The notes beneath the pieces were generated by a model. That model saw only the letters and a list, made by a program, of their open reading frames with translations. It ran no database searches and had not been told where the DNA came from. Positions 24,250 through 31,414 of a DNA stretch of 34,514 bases are shown piece by piece. Numbering within the stretch: the first letter of the stretch is position 1; every line of letters starts with the position of its first letter. This DNA comes from Verrucomicrobiota bacterium (GTDB taxonomy: Bacteria; Verrucomicrobiota; Verrucomicrobiia; Limisphaerales; JACRJY01): assembly GCA_016235585.1 (NCBI GenBank), contig JACRJY010000066.1, positions 1-34,514 of the forward strand. The letters run 5' to 3'. A program made the position numbers and the translations under genes.

Positions 24250-24258
24250 AGAATAATT

Positions 24259-25191
24259 ATGCAAACCCGCCCCCTCGGCAAAACCGGACTCCAACTCCCC
24301 ATCCTCTCCTTCGGCGCATCGTCGCTCGGCGCGGACTTCCGCAGCGTGAAGCTCGACGAAGCGCTCGACAGCGTGCGCGTCGCGCTCGATTGCGGGTTGA
24401 ACTTCATTGATACCTCGCCCTTCTACGGGCGCGGCATGAGCGAGGTATTGCTCGGCATCGCGCTCAAGGGCGTTCCCCGCGACAGCTACACGCTCTGCAC
24501 CAAGCTGGGCCGCTACGACCTCACGCACTTCGACTTCAGCGCCAAGCGCGTCGCCGAAAGCGTGGACGTGAGCCTGCACCGGCTCGGCACTGACCATCTC
24601 GACATCGTGCTGTGCCACGACATCGAGTTCGTGCCGATGCAGCAGATCGTGGATGAAACCATTCCCGCGCTGCGGAAGATTCAGCAGGCGGGCAAGGTGC
24701 GCTTCATCGGCTTCAGCGGTTATCCGATGAAGATTTTCGAATTCATCCTCGACCAGACGGGTGTGGACTGCGTGTTGAGCTACAACCAATACACGCTCCA
24801 GAACACGCGCTTCGCCGACGAGATCGTGCCGTATCTCAAGGCCAAGGGCGTGGGCGTGATGAACGCCGGCCCCTTCAGCGCGCGCCTGCTCACCAACGCG
24901 CCGCTGCCCGCCTGGCTCAAGGAGCCGGAGAGCGTGAAGGCCGCCGCGCGCGCCGCCGCTGCTCACTGCGCCAGCAAGGGCGTGGACATCGCGAAGCTCG
25001 CGCTGCAATTCAGCCTCGCGAATTCCGACATCACCACGACCGTGAGCGGCAGCGCGAACCCGGACAACATCCGCAACTGGGCCAAATGGGCGGCGGAGCC
25101 GTTGGATCAAGAATTGTTGAAGGAAGTTCAGGCCATCTTCGCCCCGGTGAAGAACCTGGGGCACAAGGAAGGCCTGCCGGAAAACAATTGA
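24259..25191 (+). CDS. Aldo/keto reductase (L-galactose/L-fucose dehydrogenase-like)
   Basis: A 310-residue TIM-barrel aldo/keto reductase using NAD(P)H. The catalytic tetrad is visible: Asp51 and Tyr56 (IDTSPFYG), Lys82 (CTKLGRY) and His120 (VLCHDIE). The layout matches plant L-galactose dehydrogenases and bacterial L-fucose dehydrogenases, which oxidise a free aldose at C1. The later NYNQYTLQN-type strand and VSGSANPDNI coenzyme region also fit. The ATG at 24259 directly follows the palindrome; a GTG at 24244 would lie inside the repeat and is rejected. It may feed a sugar into a non-phosphorylating route with the dehydratase and aldolase-like genes, but it could be an unrelated aldose dehydrogenase. 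Confidence 0.87.
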   Translation: MQTRPLGKTGLQLPILSFGASSLGADFRSVKLDEALDSVRVALDCGLNFIDTSPFYGRGMSEVLLGIALKGVPRDSYTLCTKLGRYDLTHFDFSAKRVAESVDVSLHRLGTDHLDIVLCHDIEFVPMQQIVDETIPALRKIQQAGKVRFIGFSGYPMKIFEFILDQTGVDCVLSYNQYTLQNTRFADEIVPYLKAKGVGVMNAGPFSARLLTNAPLPAWLKEPESVKAAARAAAAHCASKGVDIAKLALQFSLANSDITTTVSGSANPDNIRNWAKWAAEPLDQELLKEVQAIFAPVKNLGHKEGLPENN

Positions 25192-25206
25192 AGGGGCGCC
25201 TCCGAG

Positions 25207-25285
25207 CTGCCCCCGGAGCGCCGGACGCCGATCCGGCTGGGATGGAAAAGGGCTGGCCCCGTGCCGATTCGGAGATCGGCGCTCC
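25207..25285. repeat. 79-bp palindromic element, copy 1 (plus orientation)
   Basis: The element has CTGCCCCC followed by GGAGCGCC at one end and GGCGCTCC at the other, with CGATCCGG and CGGAGATCGG inside. The reverse complement of 32901-32975 aligns along almost its full length, differing mainly in the loop. It occupies the gap after the aldo/keto reductase. The remaining 25286-25389 shows no clear gene or signal. Confidence 0.85.
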
Positions 25286-25389
25286 ATCGCGCCCGCTGGC
25301 GGTGGGGATCCGGATGCGCCCCAATTGGAGCGCAGGCAAATTCACGCCTTGCGGCGGGGCGTGAAGTCTTGTGAACTTGCCGGCGTTCC

Positions 25390-27063
25390 ATGAGCCGCAC
25401 TGTTTCGCCGCCCGCGCGCGCCGCAGCCATTCTGCTGCCGCTCCTTTTCTTTTCCGCTCCCATGAAAACTTCCGCCGCCGATTACACCGACGCGGCGCGG
25501 CGGTTTGCCGAGGCCGCGCGCGCCGAGATGGCGGCCTGGGGCATCACGGGCATTTCCGCCGCGCTCGTGGACGGCGACCGCGTCGTTCACGCGGCGGCCT
25601 ATGGCGGCGTGGCGACGAACAGCGTGTTCCGCTGCGGCTCCATTTCCAAGCTGTTCAACGCCGTCGCCGTGATGCAGCTCGTCGAGCAGGGCAAACTCGA
25701 CCTCGACGCGCCGGTGGAGCGTTACGCGCCGGGGCTGGTGCCGGTGAATCCGTTTCCCAACTCGCCGCCGGTCACGCTGCGGCAAATTCTCTGCCACCGC
25801 TCCGGCCTGCCGCGCGAGTCGCCCGTCGGCGGCTATCTCGACGGTTCGGAGCCGGGGCTGGCCCGCACCGTCACCAGCCTGTCCGGCGGCGCGCTCGCCA
25901 CCGCGCCAAACGCGAAGACGCGCTACTCGAACATCGCGCCGAGCCTCGCCGGCCACATTGTGGCGGGTGTGAGCGGGGAAAAATTCGAGGACTACGAGCG
26001 GGAGAACATTCTTGCGCCGCTCGGCATGGAGCACAGCGGCTGGCTGTTGAAGGAAATTCCCCGCACGCAGATCGCGTCGTCATTCATGCCGGTGGCGAGG
26101 ACGGACGGCGGCTTCACCCGGCGGCGCACGCCGCTGTTTGATCTCGGCACAGTGCCGGCGGGAAACCTGTTCACCACCGCGCCCGACCTCGCGCGGTTCC
26201 TGATGATGCTCGCGGCGGAAGGGAAAACTGAAAGCGGCCGTGTGCTCAAGGCGGCAACGCTGAAGGAAATGTTCACACCGCAGTTGGTCGAGGGCGAGGC
26301 GGGCTTCGGGCTGGGCTTTTCCATCGGCAAGTTTCGCGGGCGCAAAACCGTCGGCCACAACGGCGCGGTCTATGGTTACTCGTCGGCGCTGACTTTTTTG
26401 CCGAAGGAAAAACTCGGCGTCGTGGTGCTGGGCAACGAGGACATCGTCAACGGGCGCATCGGCAAACTCGCCAATCTCGCGCTGTCGCTGATGCTGGAGG
26501 CGAAATTCGGTGAAGCGCCGCCGCCCGCGCCGCGCGCCGTCGAACTGTCGGCGGACGAACTCAAGCCCTTCGCTGGCGACTACGAGTCGCAGAGTTATTG
26601 GGCGCGACTCGACGTGAAAAACGGACGGCTCGTGGGCGTGATGTCCGGGCAGCCGCTCCAGTTCTCGCCGATTGAAGGTGGAAAGTTCCTCGTCAACAGC
26701 CGCCTCGACGCGGACGCGCCGGTGACGTTCACCCGCAACGCGGCGGGCAAGGTCACGGGCTTCACACTGGGCATCCAGAATTTTTCGCGCGTGCCGGACG
26801 CGGCGCCGGACATCCCTAAGGAATGGCGCGCGTGGCTCGGCAGCTACGGGCCGGAGTTCATCCCGCTCATCATCAGCGCGCGGCACGGGCATCTCTACGC
26901 GATGACGGAGAACATGGTGGACTACCGGCTCACGCCCGTGAACCGCCACGTCTTCCTCCTCCCGCCGGGGATGTATGTGGACGAGCATCTGGTAATTCTG
27001 CCGGGCCGCGACGGCAAACCGCACTCGGTGAGCCTCGCGGGCATGGTGCTAAAGCGGCGTTGA
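25390..27063 (+). CDS. Exported beta-lactamase-fold serine hydrolase
   Basis: A 557-residue exported serine hydrolase. A signal peptide of about 30 residues ends near SAA. Residues about 32-390 are the penicillin-binding/beta-lactamase class C fold, with S-x-x-K as SISK (84-87), Y-x-N as YSN (179-181) and H-N-G (323-325), the class C counterpart of K-T-G. An unassigned beta-rich domain (about 395-557) follows; it is common in esterases and D-aminopeptidases of this fold. Activity could be on peptidoglycan peptides, D-amino-acid amides or esters. Nine bases separate it from a dipeptide epimerase, which favours a peptide-processing role over antibiotic resistance. Start ATG 25390; ATG 25462 is an alternative lacking the leader. 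Confidence 0.88.
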   Translation: MSRTVSPPARAAAILLPLLFFSAPMKTSAADYTDAARRFAEAARAEMAAWGITGISAALVDGDRVVHAAAYGGVATNSVFRCGSISKLFNAVAVMQLVEQGKLDLDAPVERYAPGLVPVNPFPNSPPVTLRQILCHRSGLPRESPVGGYLDGSEPGLARTVTSLSGGALATAPNAKTRYSNIAPSLAGHIVAGVSGEKFEDYERENILAPLGMEHSGWLLKEIPRTQIASSFMPVARTDGGFTRRRTPLFDLGTVPAGNLFTTAPDLARFLMMLAAEGKTESGRVLKAATLKEMFTPQLVEGEAGFGLGFSIGKFRGRKTVGHNGAVYGYSSALTFLPKEKLGVVVLGNEDIVNGRIGKLANLALSLMLEAKFGEAPPPAPRAVELSADELKPFAGDYESQSYWARLDVKNGRLVGVMSGQPLQFSPIEGGKFLVNSRLDADAPVTFTRNAAGKVTGFTLGIQNFSRVPDAAPDIPKEWRAWLGSYGPEFIPLIISARHGHLYAMTENMVDYRLTPVNRHVFLLPPGMYVDEHLVILPGRDGKPHSVSLAGMVLKRR

Positions 27064-27072
27064 AAATTTTCC

Positions 27073-28101
27073 ATGAAGCTCTTTCTACGCGAAATTGACC
27101 TGCCGCTGCGGCACGCCTTCACCATTTCCCAAGGCACGACGACGGTGCAGAAAAACCTGCTCGTCGAGTTGCGCGGCGGCGGCTTCACTGGCTACGGCGA
27201 GGGCGCGTCTTCGCACGCCTACAAGAAATTCACCGCGCCGGTCATGCGCGCCGACCTCGAAGCCGCGCGCGCGCGCATCGAGGCCGAACAGCTTGATGAT
27301 CCGGCGGCGCTGTGGGATCGCCTGCTGCCCGTGCTCGGCCACAACCGCTTCGCGCTCTGCGCGCTCGACGAGGCGGCGCACGACCTCTGGGGCAAGCAGC
27401 GCGGCGCGCCCGTCTGGAAACTCTGGGGCCTCGAACAGCGCGGCACGCCGTTGAGCGACTACACCATCGGCATTGACCCGGTGGAAAAAATGGTGGCGAA
27501 GATGCGCGAGTTCGACGGCTGGCCGATTTACAAAATCAAGCTCGGCACGCCCGACGACCTCGCCATCGTGCGCGAGCTGCGCCGCCACACCGACGCCATC
27601 TTCCGCGTGGACGCCAACTGTGCGTGGACGGTCGAACAGGCGCTTGCCCTCGCGCCGGAGTTGAAAAAGTTCGGCGTCGAATTCATCGAGCAGCCGCTGC
27701 GCGCAGGCGAGTGGGCGGGCGCGAAGAAACTATTCGCCGAGTCCGCGCTACCGATCATCGCGGACGAAAGCTGCCTCGTGCCGGAGGACGTTGACCGCTG
27801 CGCCGGACATTTTCACGGTATCAACGTCAAGCTCACCAAGGCCGGCGGCCTCACACCCGCGCGGCGCATGATTCGCCGGGCGCGTGAACTGGGCCTCCAG
27901 ACGATGGTGGGCTGCATGACCGAGTCGAGCGTGGGCATCTCGGCCATCGCACAACTGCTGCCGCTGCTCGACTACGTGGACATGGACGGCGCGGTGCTCA
28001 TCGCGCAGGACATCGCCAGCGGCGTGCGCCTGGAAAAAGGCCGCGCGATTTTTCCGAATGAGAATGGCAATGGCGTGCAACTGCTGCCGGAGTTCAAATG
28101 A
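27073..28101 (+). CDS. Dipeptide epimerase (L-Ala-D/L-Glu epimerase type)
   Basis: A 342-residue enolase-superfamily enzyme. The two catalytic lysines are Lys156 in YKIKLG (153-158) and Lys253 in NVKLTKAGG. Metal ligands are Asp180 (RVDAN), Glu206 (FIEQP) and Asp231 (ADES). MTESSVG (282-288) and the D-M-D motif (303-305), which holds the dipeptide amino group in known L-Ala-D/L-Glu epimerases, place it with the dipeptide epimerases. They act on dipeptides from murein or from diet. Flanked by an exported hydrolase and a DUF819 membrane protein, it probably helps salvage muropeptides. It begins nine bases after the hydrolase, so it is almost certainly co-transcribed. Other epimerases act on different dipeptides, so L-Ala-Glu is likely but not certain. 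Confidence 0.9.
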   Translation: MKLFLREIDLPLRHAFTISQGTTTVQKNLLVELRGGGFTGYGEGASSHAYKKFTAPVMRADLEAARARIEAEQLDDPAALWDRLLPVLGHNRFALCALDEAAHDLWGKQRGAPVWKLWGLEQRGTPLSDYTIGIDPVEKMVAKMREFDGWPIYKIKLGTPDDLAIVRELRRHTDAIFRVDANCAWTVEQALALAPELKKFGVEFIEQPLRAGEWAGAKKLFAESALPIIADESCLVPEDVDRCAGHFHGINVKLTKAGGLTPARRMIRRARELGLQTMVGCMTESSVGISAIAQLLPLLDYVDMDGAVLIAQDIASGVRLEKGRAIFPNENGNGVQLLPEFK

Positions 28102-28131
28102 CGAGATTTTTGCAAAAGCGCCGCAAGGCAA

Positions 28132-28202
28132 TGGGACAGGCATCTTGCCTGTCCAGTTGGCTCGAACACACCCACCACTGGACAGGCAAGATGCCTGTCC
28201 CA
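28132..28202. repeat. Palindromic repeat with 25-nt perfect arms (TGGGACAGGCATCTT...)
   Basis: The arms at 28132-28156 and 28178-28202 are exact reverse complements, and each arm is itself palindromic around GACAGGCA/TGCCTGTC. The spacer is 21 nt. It lies between the dipeptide epimerase and the membrane protein, ending 20 bases before the latter. It is unrelated to the other elements in sequence. Confidence 0.9.
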
Positions 28203-28222
28203 CTACGTTTTGCCGAGGCCTT

Positions 28223-29434
28223 ATGACATCCCTCCTCCAGCCCACCGACCACTGGGCGCTCTGGGCCATCATGATTGGCGGCACGGGCGCGGCCATCTGG
28301 CTGGAGCAGACGCAGCGCTGGGCGGCGAAGTTGAGCGGGCCGGTCGTGGCGCTGCTCATCGCCATAACGCTCTCGAACACGCGCATCATGCCCACCGACG
28401 CGCCGGCCTACGACTTCGTCGGTGACTGGCTCGTGCCGCTGGCGATTCCGCTGCTGCTTTTCCGCGCCAACGCGTTGCAAATTTTTCGCAGCACCGGGCG
28501 GGTGATGGTGTGCTTCCACATCGCCGCCGTCGGCACGCTGCTCGGCACCGTGCTCGCGTGGCTCGCGCTGCGGCAGGCGATTGGCGATCCCGCCGTGGCG
28601 CACGCCTCCGGCATCATGGCGGCGAGCTACATCGGCGGCGGCGTGAATTTCTTCGCGGTGAAAACGAGCTACGCCGTGGGCGACGCGGTGACGAACCCGC
28701 TCCTGGTCGCGGACAATTTCGTGATGGCCGGGATGTTCGTGGCCCTGCTCGGCATCGCGGCGAGTTCTTTTTTCCGAAAACATTTTCCACACCCGCACAC
28801 GCTCGACGCGGACGTGGGCGGCGCGGAGAATCTCGCCGCGAAACACTGGCAGCGCAAAGGCATCTCGCTCCTCGACCTCGCCAAGGCGCTCGCGTTCGCC
28901 TTCATGGTCGTGGCGGCGGCGGACTTGACGGGCCGCCTGACCCGCGCGGCGTTCGGCGACGTGACGCGCGCGGGCTTCGCCCTGCAAATGCTCCAGGTGC
29001 TCTGCACGAACAAGTTCGTCCTCATCACCGCAATGTCGCTCGCGCTGGCGACGCTGCTGCACCAGCCGCTCGCCCACGTGAACGGCCCGGAGGAAATCGG
29101 CACCTACCTGCTCTACCTGTTCCTGTTCGTCATCGGCCTGCCCGCCGACGTGGTGGCGGTGCTGTTCAAGACGCCGCTGTTCTTCGTCTTCTGCGGCATC
29201 ATCGCCGTGGTGAACCTCGCCTTCACCCTGCTCGTCGGGAAAATGTTCCGCCTGCCCCTCGAAGAGTTGCTCCTGTCCGTCAATGCCACGCTCGGCGGCG
29301 CGCCCAGCGCGGCGGCGATGGCGACCTCGTGCGGCTGGTCGCGGCTGATTCTGCCGGGCATCCTCGCCGGCATCTGGGGCTACGTCATCGGCACGCCCAT
29401 CGGCGTGCTCGTGGTGGAAATGCTGAAGCGGTGA
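28223..29434 (+). CDS. DUF819-family membrane protein, putative transporter
   Basis: A 403-residue polytopic membrane protein with about ten or eleven hydrophobic helices, for example WALWAIMIGGTGAAIW near 12-27 and PGILAGIWGYVIGTPIGVLVV at the end. YDFVGDWLVPLAIPLLLFRA and MAASYIGGGVNFFAV are characteristic of DUF819 (YjcL-like) proteins. NATLGGAPSAAAMATS near the C-terminus is a re-entrant-loop-like segment of the same family. Function is unproven; transport is likely. Its neighbour, a dipeptide epimerase, suggests dipeptide or amino-acid transport, a pairing I recall from other bacteria. The ATG at 28223 is chosen because an upstream frame would run through the palindrome. Confidence 0.85.
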   Translation: MTSLLQPTDHWALWAIMIGGTGAAIWLEQTQRWAAKLSGPVVALLIAITLSNTRIMPTDAPAYDFVGDWLVPLAIPLLLFRANALQIFRSTGRVMVCFHIAAVGTLLGTVLAWLALRQAIGDPAVAHASGIMAASYIGGGVNFFAVKTSYAVGDAVTNPLLVADNFVMAGMFVALLGIAASSFFRKHFPHPHTLDADVGGAENLAAKHWQRKGISLLDLAKALAFAFMVVAAADLTGRLTRAAFGDVTRAGFALQMLQVLCTNKFVLITAMSLALATLLHQPLAHVNGPEEIGTYLLYLFLFVIGLPADVVAVLFKTPLFFVFCGIIAVVNLAFTLLVGKMFRLPLEELLLSVNATLGGAPSAAAMATSCGWSRLILPGILAGIWGYVIGTPIGVLVVEMLKR

Positions 29435-29519
29435 ACCACCAAGGGCAGAGAGACGCCCTGCGGCAGCAGCACCGGGAGGTGGCAACGCGGCGGTTTGCCC
29501 GGTAACTCCGGGTCATTGA

Positions 29520-29944
29520 TCAAACACCGGCGGATGGATCAAACAGCTCCCCTTCCTCCATCAACGCCTGCCGCACCAGAACGGCGTCGGCGCGGTTGAT
29601 TTGCAGCACGCGCACCGTCGCGCGGCCCTTGGGCGTCATCCCGGCAAGCCGCGCACCCCGCCAGGAAAAAAATGCTCCCGCCACACGTCCACGCACGGAT
29701 GGAAAAGCGGCGTCATCGCGCCGCTCTCCGGGTCGAGGCCGGCGAGGTTCGGCCCCTTGTGCTTGTTGCAGCGCGGGCAGGCCCAGGCGAGATTCTCCGG
29801 CGTGGACGGGCCGCCGTGCTGTTCGGGAACATTGTGATCGAGTTGGAAGCGCAATTCCGCGTGCTGGTCCGGCATCCGGCAATACTCGCAGCGGAAGTCT
29901 GCGCGCCGCCGTGCCTCCTCCCGCAACTTCGCCACCGTGCTCAC
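29520..29944 (-). pseudogene. HNH endonuclease, frameshifted at a T7 run
   Basis: From GTG at 29944 the reading gives an HNH nuclease: CEYC zinc pair, LDHNVPEQHGG, ENLAWACPRC and NKHKGPN, then PLFHPCVDVWREHFF. There the frame changes. The continuation in the -1 frame, SWRGARLAGMTPKGRATV to the stop at 29520, is exactly what the family tail should be. The break falls in the coding-strand run CAT-TTT-TTT (T7, 29666-29672). Three readings are possible: a lost base (true pseudogene or sequencing error), or programmed -1 slippage on T-TTT-TTT, which would join the halves perfectly. The function would be cutting DNA. The gene sits directly after an Ig-domain remnant. Confidence 0.75.
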
Positions 29945-29948
29945 GGGC

Positions 29949-30203
29949 CAACCTGACGACCCCGCTGGTCGCCGCGCCGTAAAGGCTGGTCACGGTGACG
30001 AAATAGTAGCCGGCGCCAGAGGTCGGCACATTCGCCAGCGACAGAACCGAGTTCGCCTGATCGGGAATCGGGTTCGTCTTGAAGCTCCATTGGCAGAAGA
30101 ACGGAGGCGCGCCAATCGCCGGCACCGAAAAGCTCACATTGGTTCCTTGAGGCACAGGCTTGGTAGTTGTGCTGAAGCTGATGACGGGATCATAATCGGC
30201 CAC
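29949..30203 (-). pseudogene. Ig-like-domain fragment fused to the HNH region
   Basis: About 85 codons that read like one immunoglobulin-type repeat of a large surface protein: QGTNVSFSVPAIGAPPFFCQW, then LSLANVPTSGAGYYFVTVTS and ATSGVV. Such repeats occur in long exported proteins of this kind of bacterium. The fragment has no start signal of its own; an upstream in-frame stop lies at 30225-30227. It runs straight into the HNH sequence. I read it as the remains of a deleted gene, not a functional HNH leader. Confidence 0.6.
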
Positions 30204-30246
30204 GGACGAAACCTGCCCGCAGTTCTACCGGATTCAGGTGCGGTGA
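30196..30246 (+). pseudogene. Possible C-terminal tail of a lost exported protein
   Basis: On the plus strand, 16 codons after a TAA (30193-30195) end in PQFYRIQVR and a TGA. F-Y-R-I/V tails are common C-termini of large repeat proteins in these bacteria. It overlaps the Ig fragment end by eight bases on the opposite strand, suggesting two deleted genes were joined here. The piece is too short to be sure. Confidence 0.3.
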
Positions 30247-30249
30247 TTT

Positions 30250-31410
30250 TCAACCCGCCAGTTCGCGCGACAGATCCACCGTCCGCCACACGTCGCGGCT
30301 ACAGCCGGAAAACATCTTCACCCGCACCTGCGCGCCATCCACCGTCACCACGGCGTAACCGGGCAGGTCGGCATACGCGAACGACTTCACGAAGGGCCGC
30401 TCCACTTCATACACCGCGCGGCGCTCCTGCTCCGTGTCCGGCGAGTGCTTCGGCTCCACCTTGATCTGGTCGCCGGTGTAATCCGGCACGCCGGAGAGCA
30501 AATCCTTCGCCTGCGTGTCCGCCGCGTTGACGACGCTGCTGACGGCGAGCTGGACGAACCGGCCGCCGCGCGGCGTCGCGCGCGCGAGGGTGTTGAACTT
30601 GTGGATGTGCCCGCCGAGGACGAACGCGTGATTGCGCCCCAGCAGGTCCAGCAGCTTCTCGCGCTGCGCCGCCTGCTTCGCGCTGGAGAAGAGATGCCAC
30701 GTGGCGCGCGCGCCGTAAGGCACGACCGGCGGGTGAATGACGACGAAGCAGTGCCGCGCGGTGCGCTTCGCCAGCACCGCTTCGAGCCACGGCAGGCTCT
30801 CGCTGTCATACGCATCGAAGAAGCAGAACAGCGCCCCGCCGTGCTCGACGGTGTAGCGGGCGCTCTTCAGCTCGCCAAAGCCCGGTGCGAGCCGCCGCGC
30901 CTGCGCGGTGAGGAACGGATGAAAAACGTGCTTGAACGCATCCACCGCGCCGTCGCCGGTCACGTCGTGATTGCCCTTGGTGAACAGGAACGGCACGCCG
31001 AGCTTCGTGCTCTCGACAAACTGGATGGCCTCCCGGTTCTGCTTCGCCGCGAGTGTTTCATTGCCACACAAACCCTCGACGAAGTCGCCGACGTGCAGCG
31101 TGAAGGCCGCGCGCGTCTCTGGCGACTTGTTCAAGTCGGCGATGGTTTCGCGCACGGTGGCGAACAGGCGCGGCATGATTTCCGCCGTGATGCGCGAGTA
31201 GTTTTTGATCTGCGAGAGGTCGCCGGCCTTGTGTTTCTCCAGCCACGCCATGTCGTGGTGCGCCAGCTTGTCGAAGTGCAGGTCACCGAGCAGGACGAAG
31301 GAGAAGGCGTCGGCGGCGGGCGCGGCGGCGATGACTGGATGCTGCCCCGGCAGAAGCACCGCGCCGGTCGTTGCAATCCCGGCAGTCTGGAAGAAGTGGC
31401 GGCGGTTCAT
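30250..31410 (-). CDS. Exported metallophosphoesterase (calcineurin-like)
   Basis: A 386-residue metallophosphoesterase. The metal-binding motifs are GDLHFD (42-47), HVGDF with Asp109, GNHD (146-149), His226 in VVIHPP, and GHIH (267-270), all in the proper order. The leader MNRRHFF followed by a hydrophobic stretch resembles a Tat signal. These enzymes hydrolyse phosphate mono- or diesters, and an exported one would scavenge phosphate or act on cell-surface molecules. The upstream gene (31415-32821) is a similar phosphatase whose stop is four bases from this start, so the two are one operon. No phosphate-sensing site is evident. Confidence 0.9.
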   Translation of the reverse strand: MNRRHFFQTAGIATTGAVLLPGQHPVIAAAPAADAFSFVLLGDLHFDKLAHHDMAWLEKHKAGDLSQIKNYSRITAEIMPRLFATVRETIADLNKSPETRAAFTLHVGDFVEGLCGNETLAAKQNREAIQFVESTKLGVPFLFTKGNHDVTGDGAVDAFKHVFHPFLTAQARRLAPGFGELKSARYTVEHGGALFCFFDAYDSESLPWLEAVLAKRTARHCFVVIHPPVVPYGARATWHLFSSAKQAAQREKLLDLLGRNHAFVLGGHIHKFNTLARATPRGGRFVQLAVSSVVNAADTQAKDLLSGVPDYTGDQIKVEPKHSPDTEQERRAVYEVERPFVKSFAYADLPGYAVVTVDGAQVRVKMFSGCSRDVWRTVDLSRELAG

Positions 31411-31414
31411 GGAT

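Noticed and set aside
25390..27063. Antibiotic-resistance beta-lactamase
   Set aside because: The motifs are class C-like, but the extra C-terminal domain and the dipeptide epimerase next door point to peptide or ester hydrolysis.
28058..28222. Longer N-terminus for the DUF819 protein
   Set aside because: It passes through a 25-nt-arm palindrome and ends of the preceding gene; ATG 28223 begins the normal hydrophobic start.
29520..30203. Ig-like fragment and HNH tail as one continuous minus-strand gene
   Set aside because: The middle of that frame is low-complexity Arg/Pro nonsense, while the zinc-binding HNH core is in another frame; the continuous frame is accidental.
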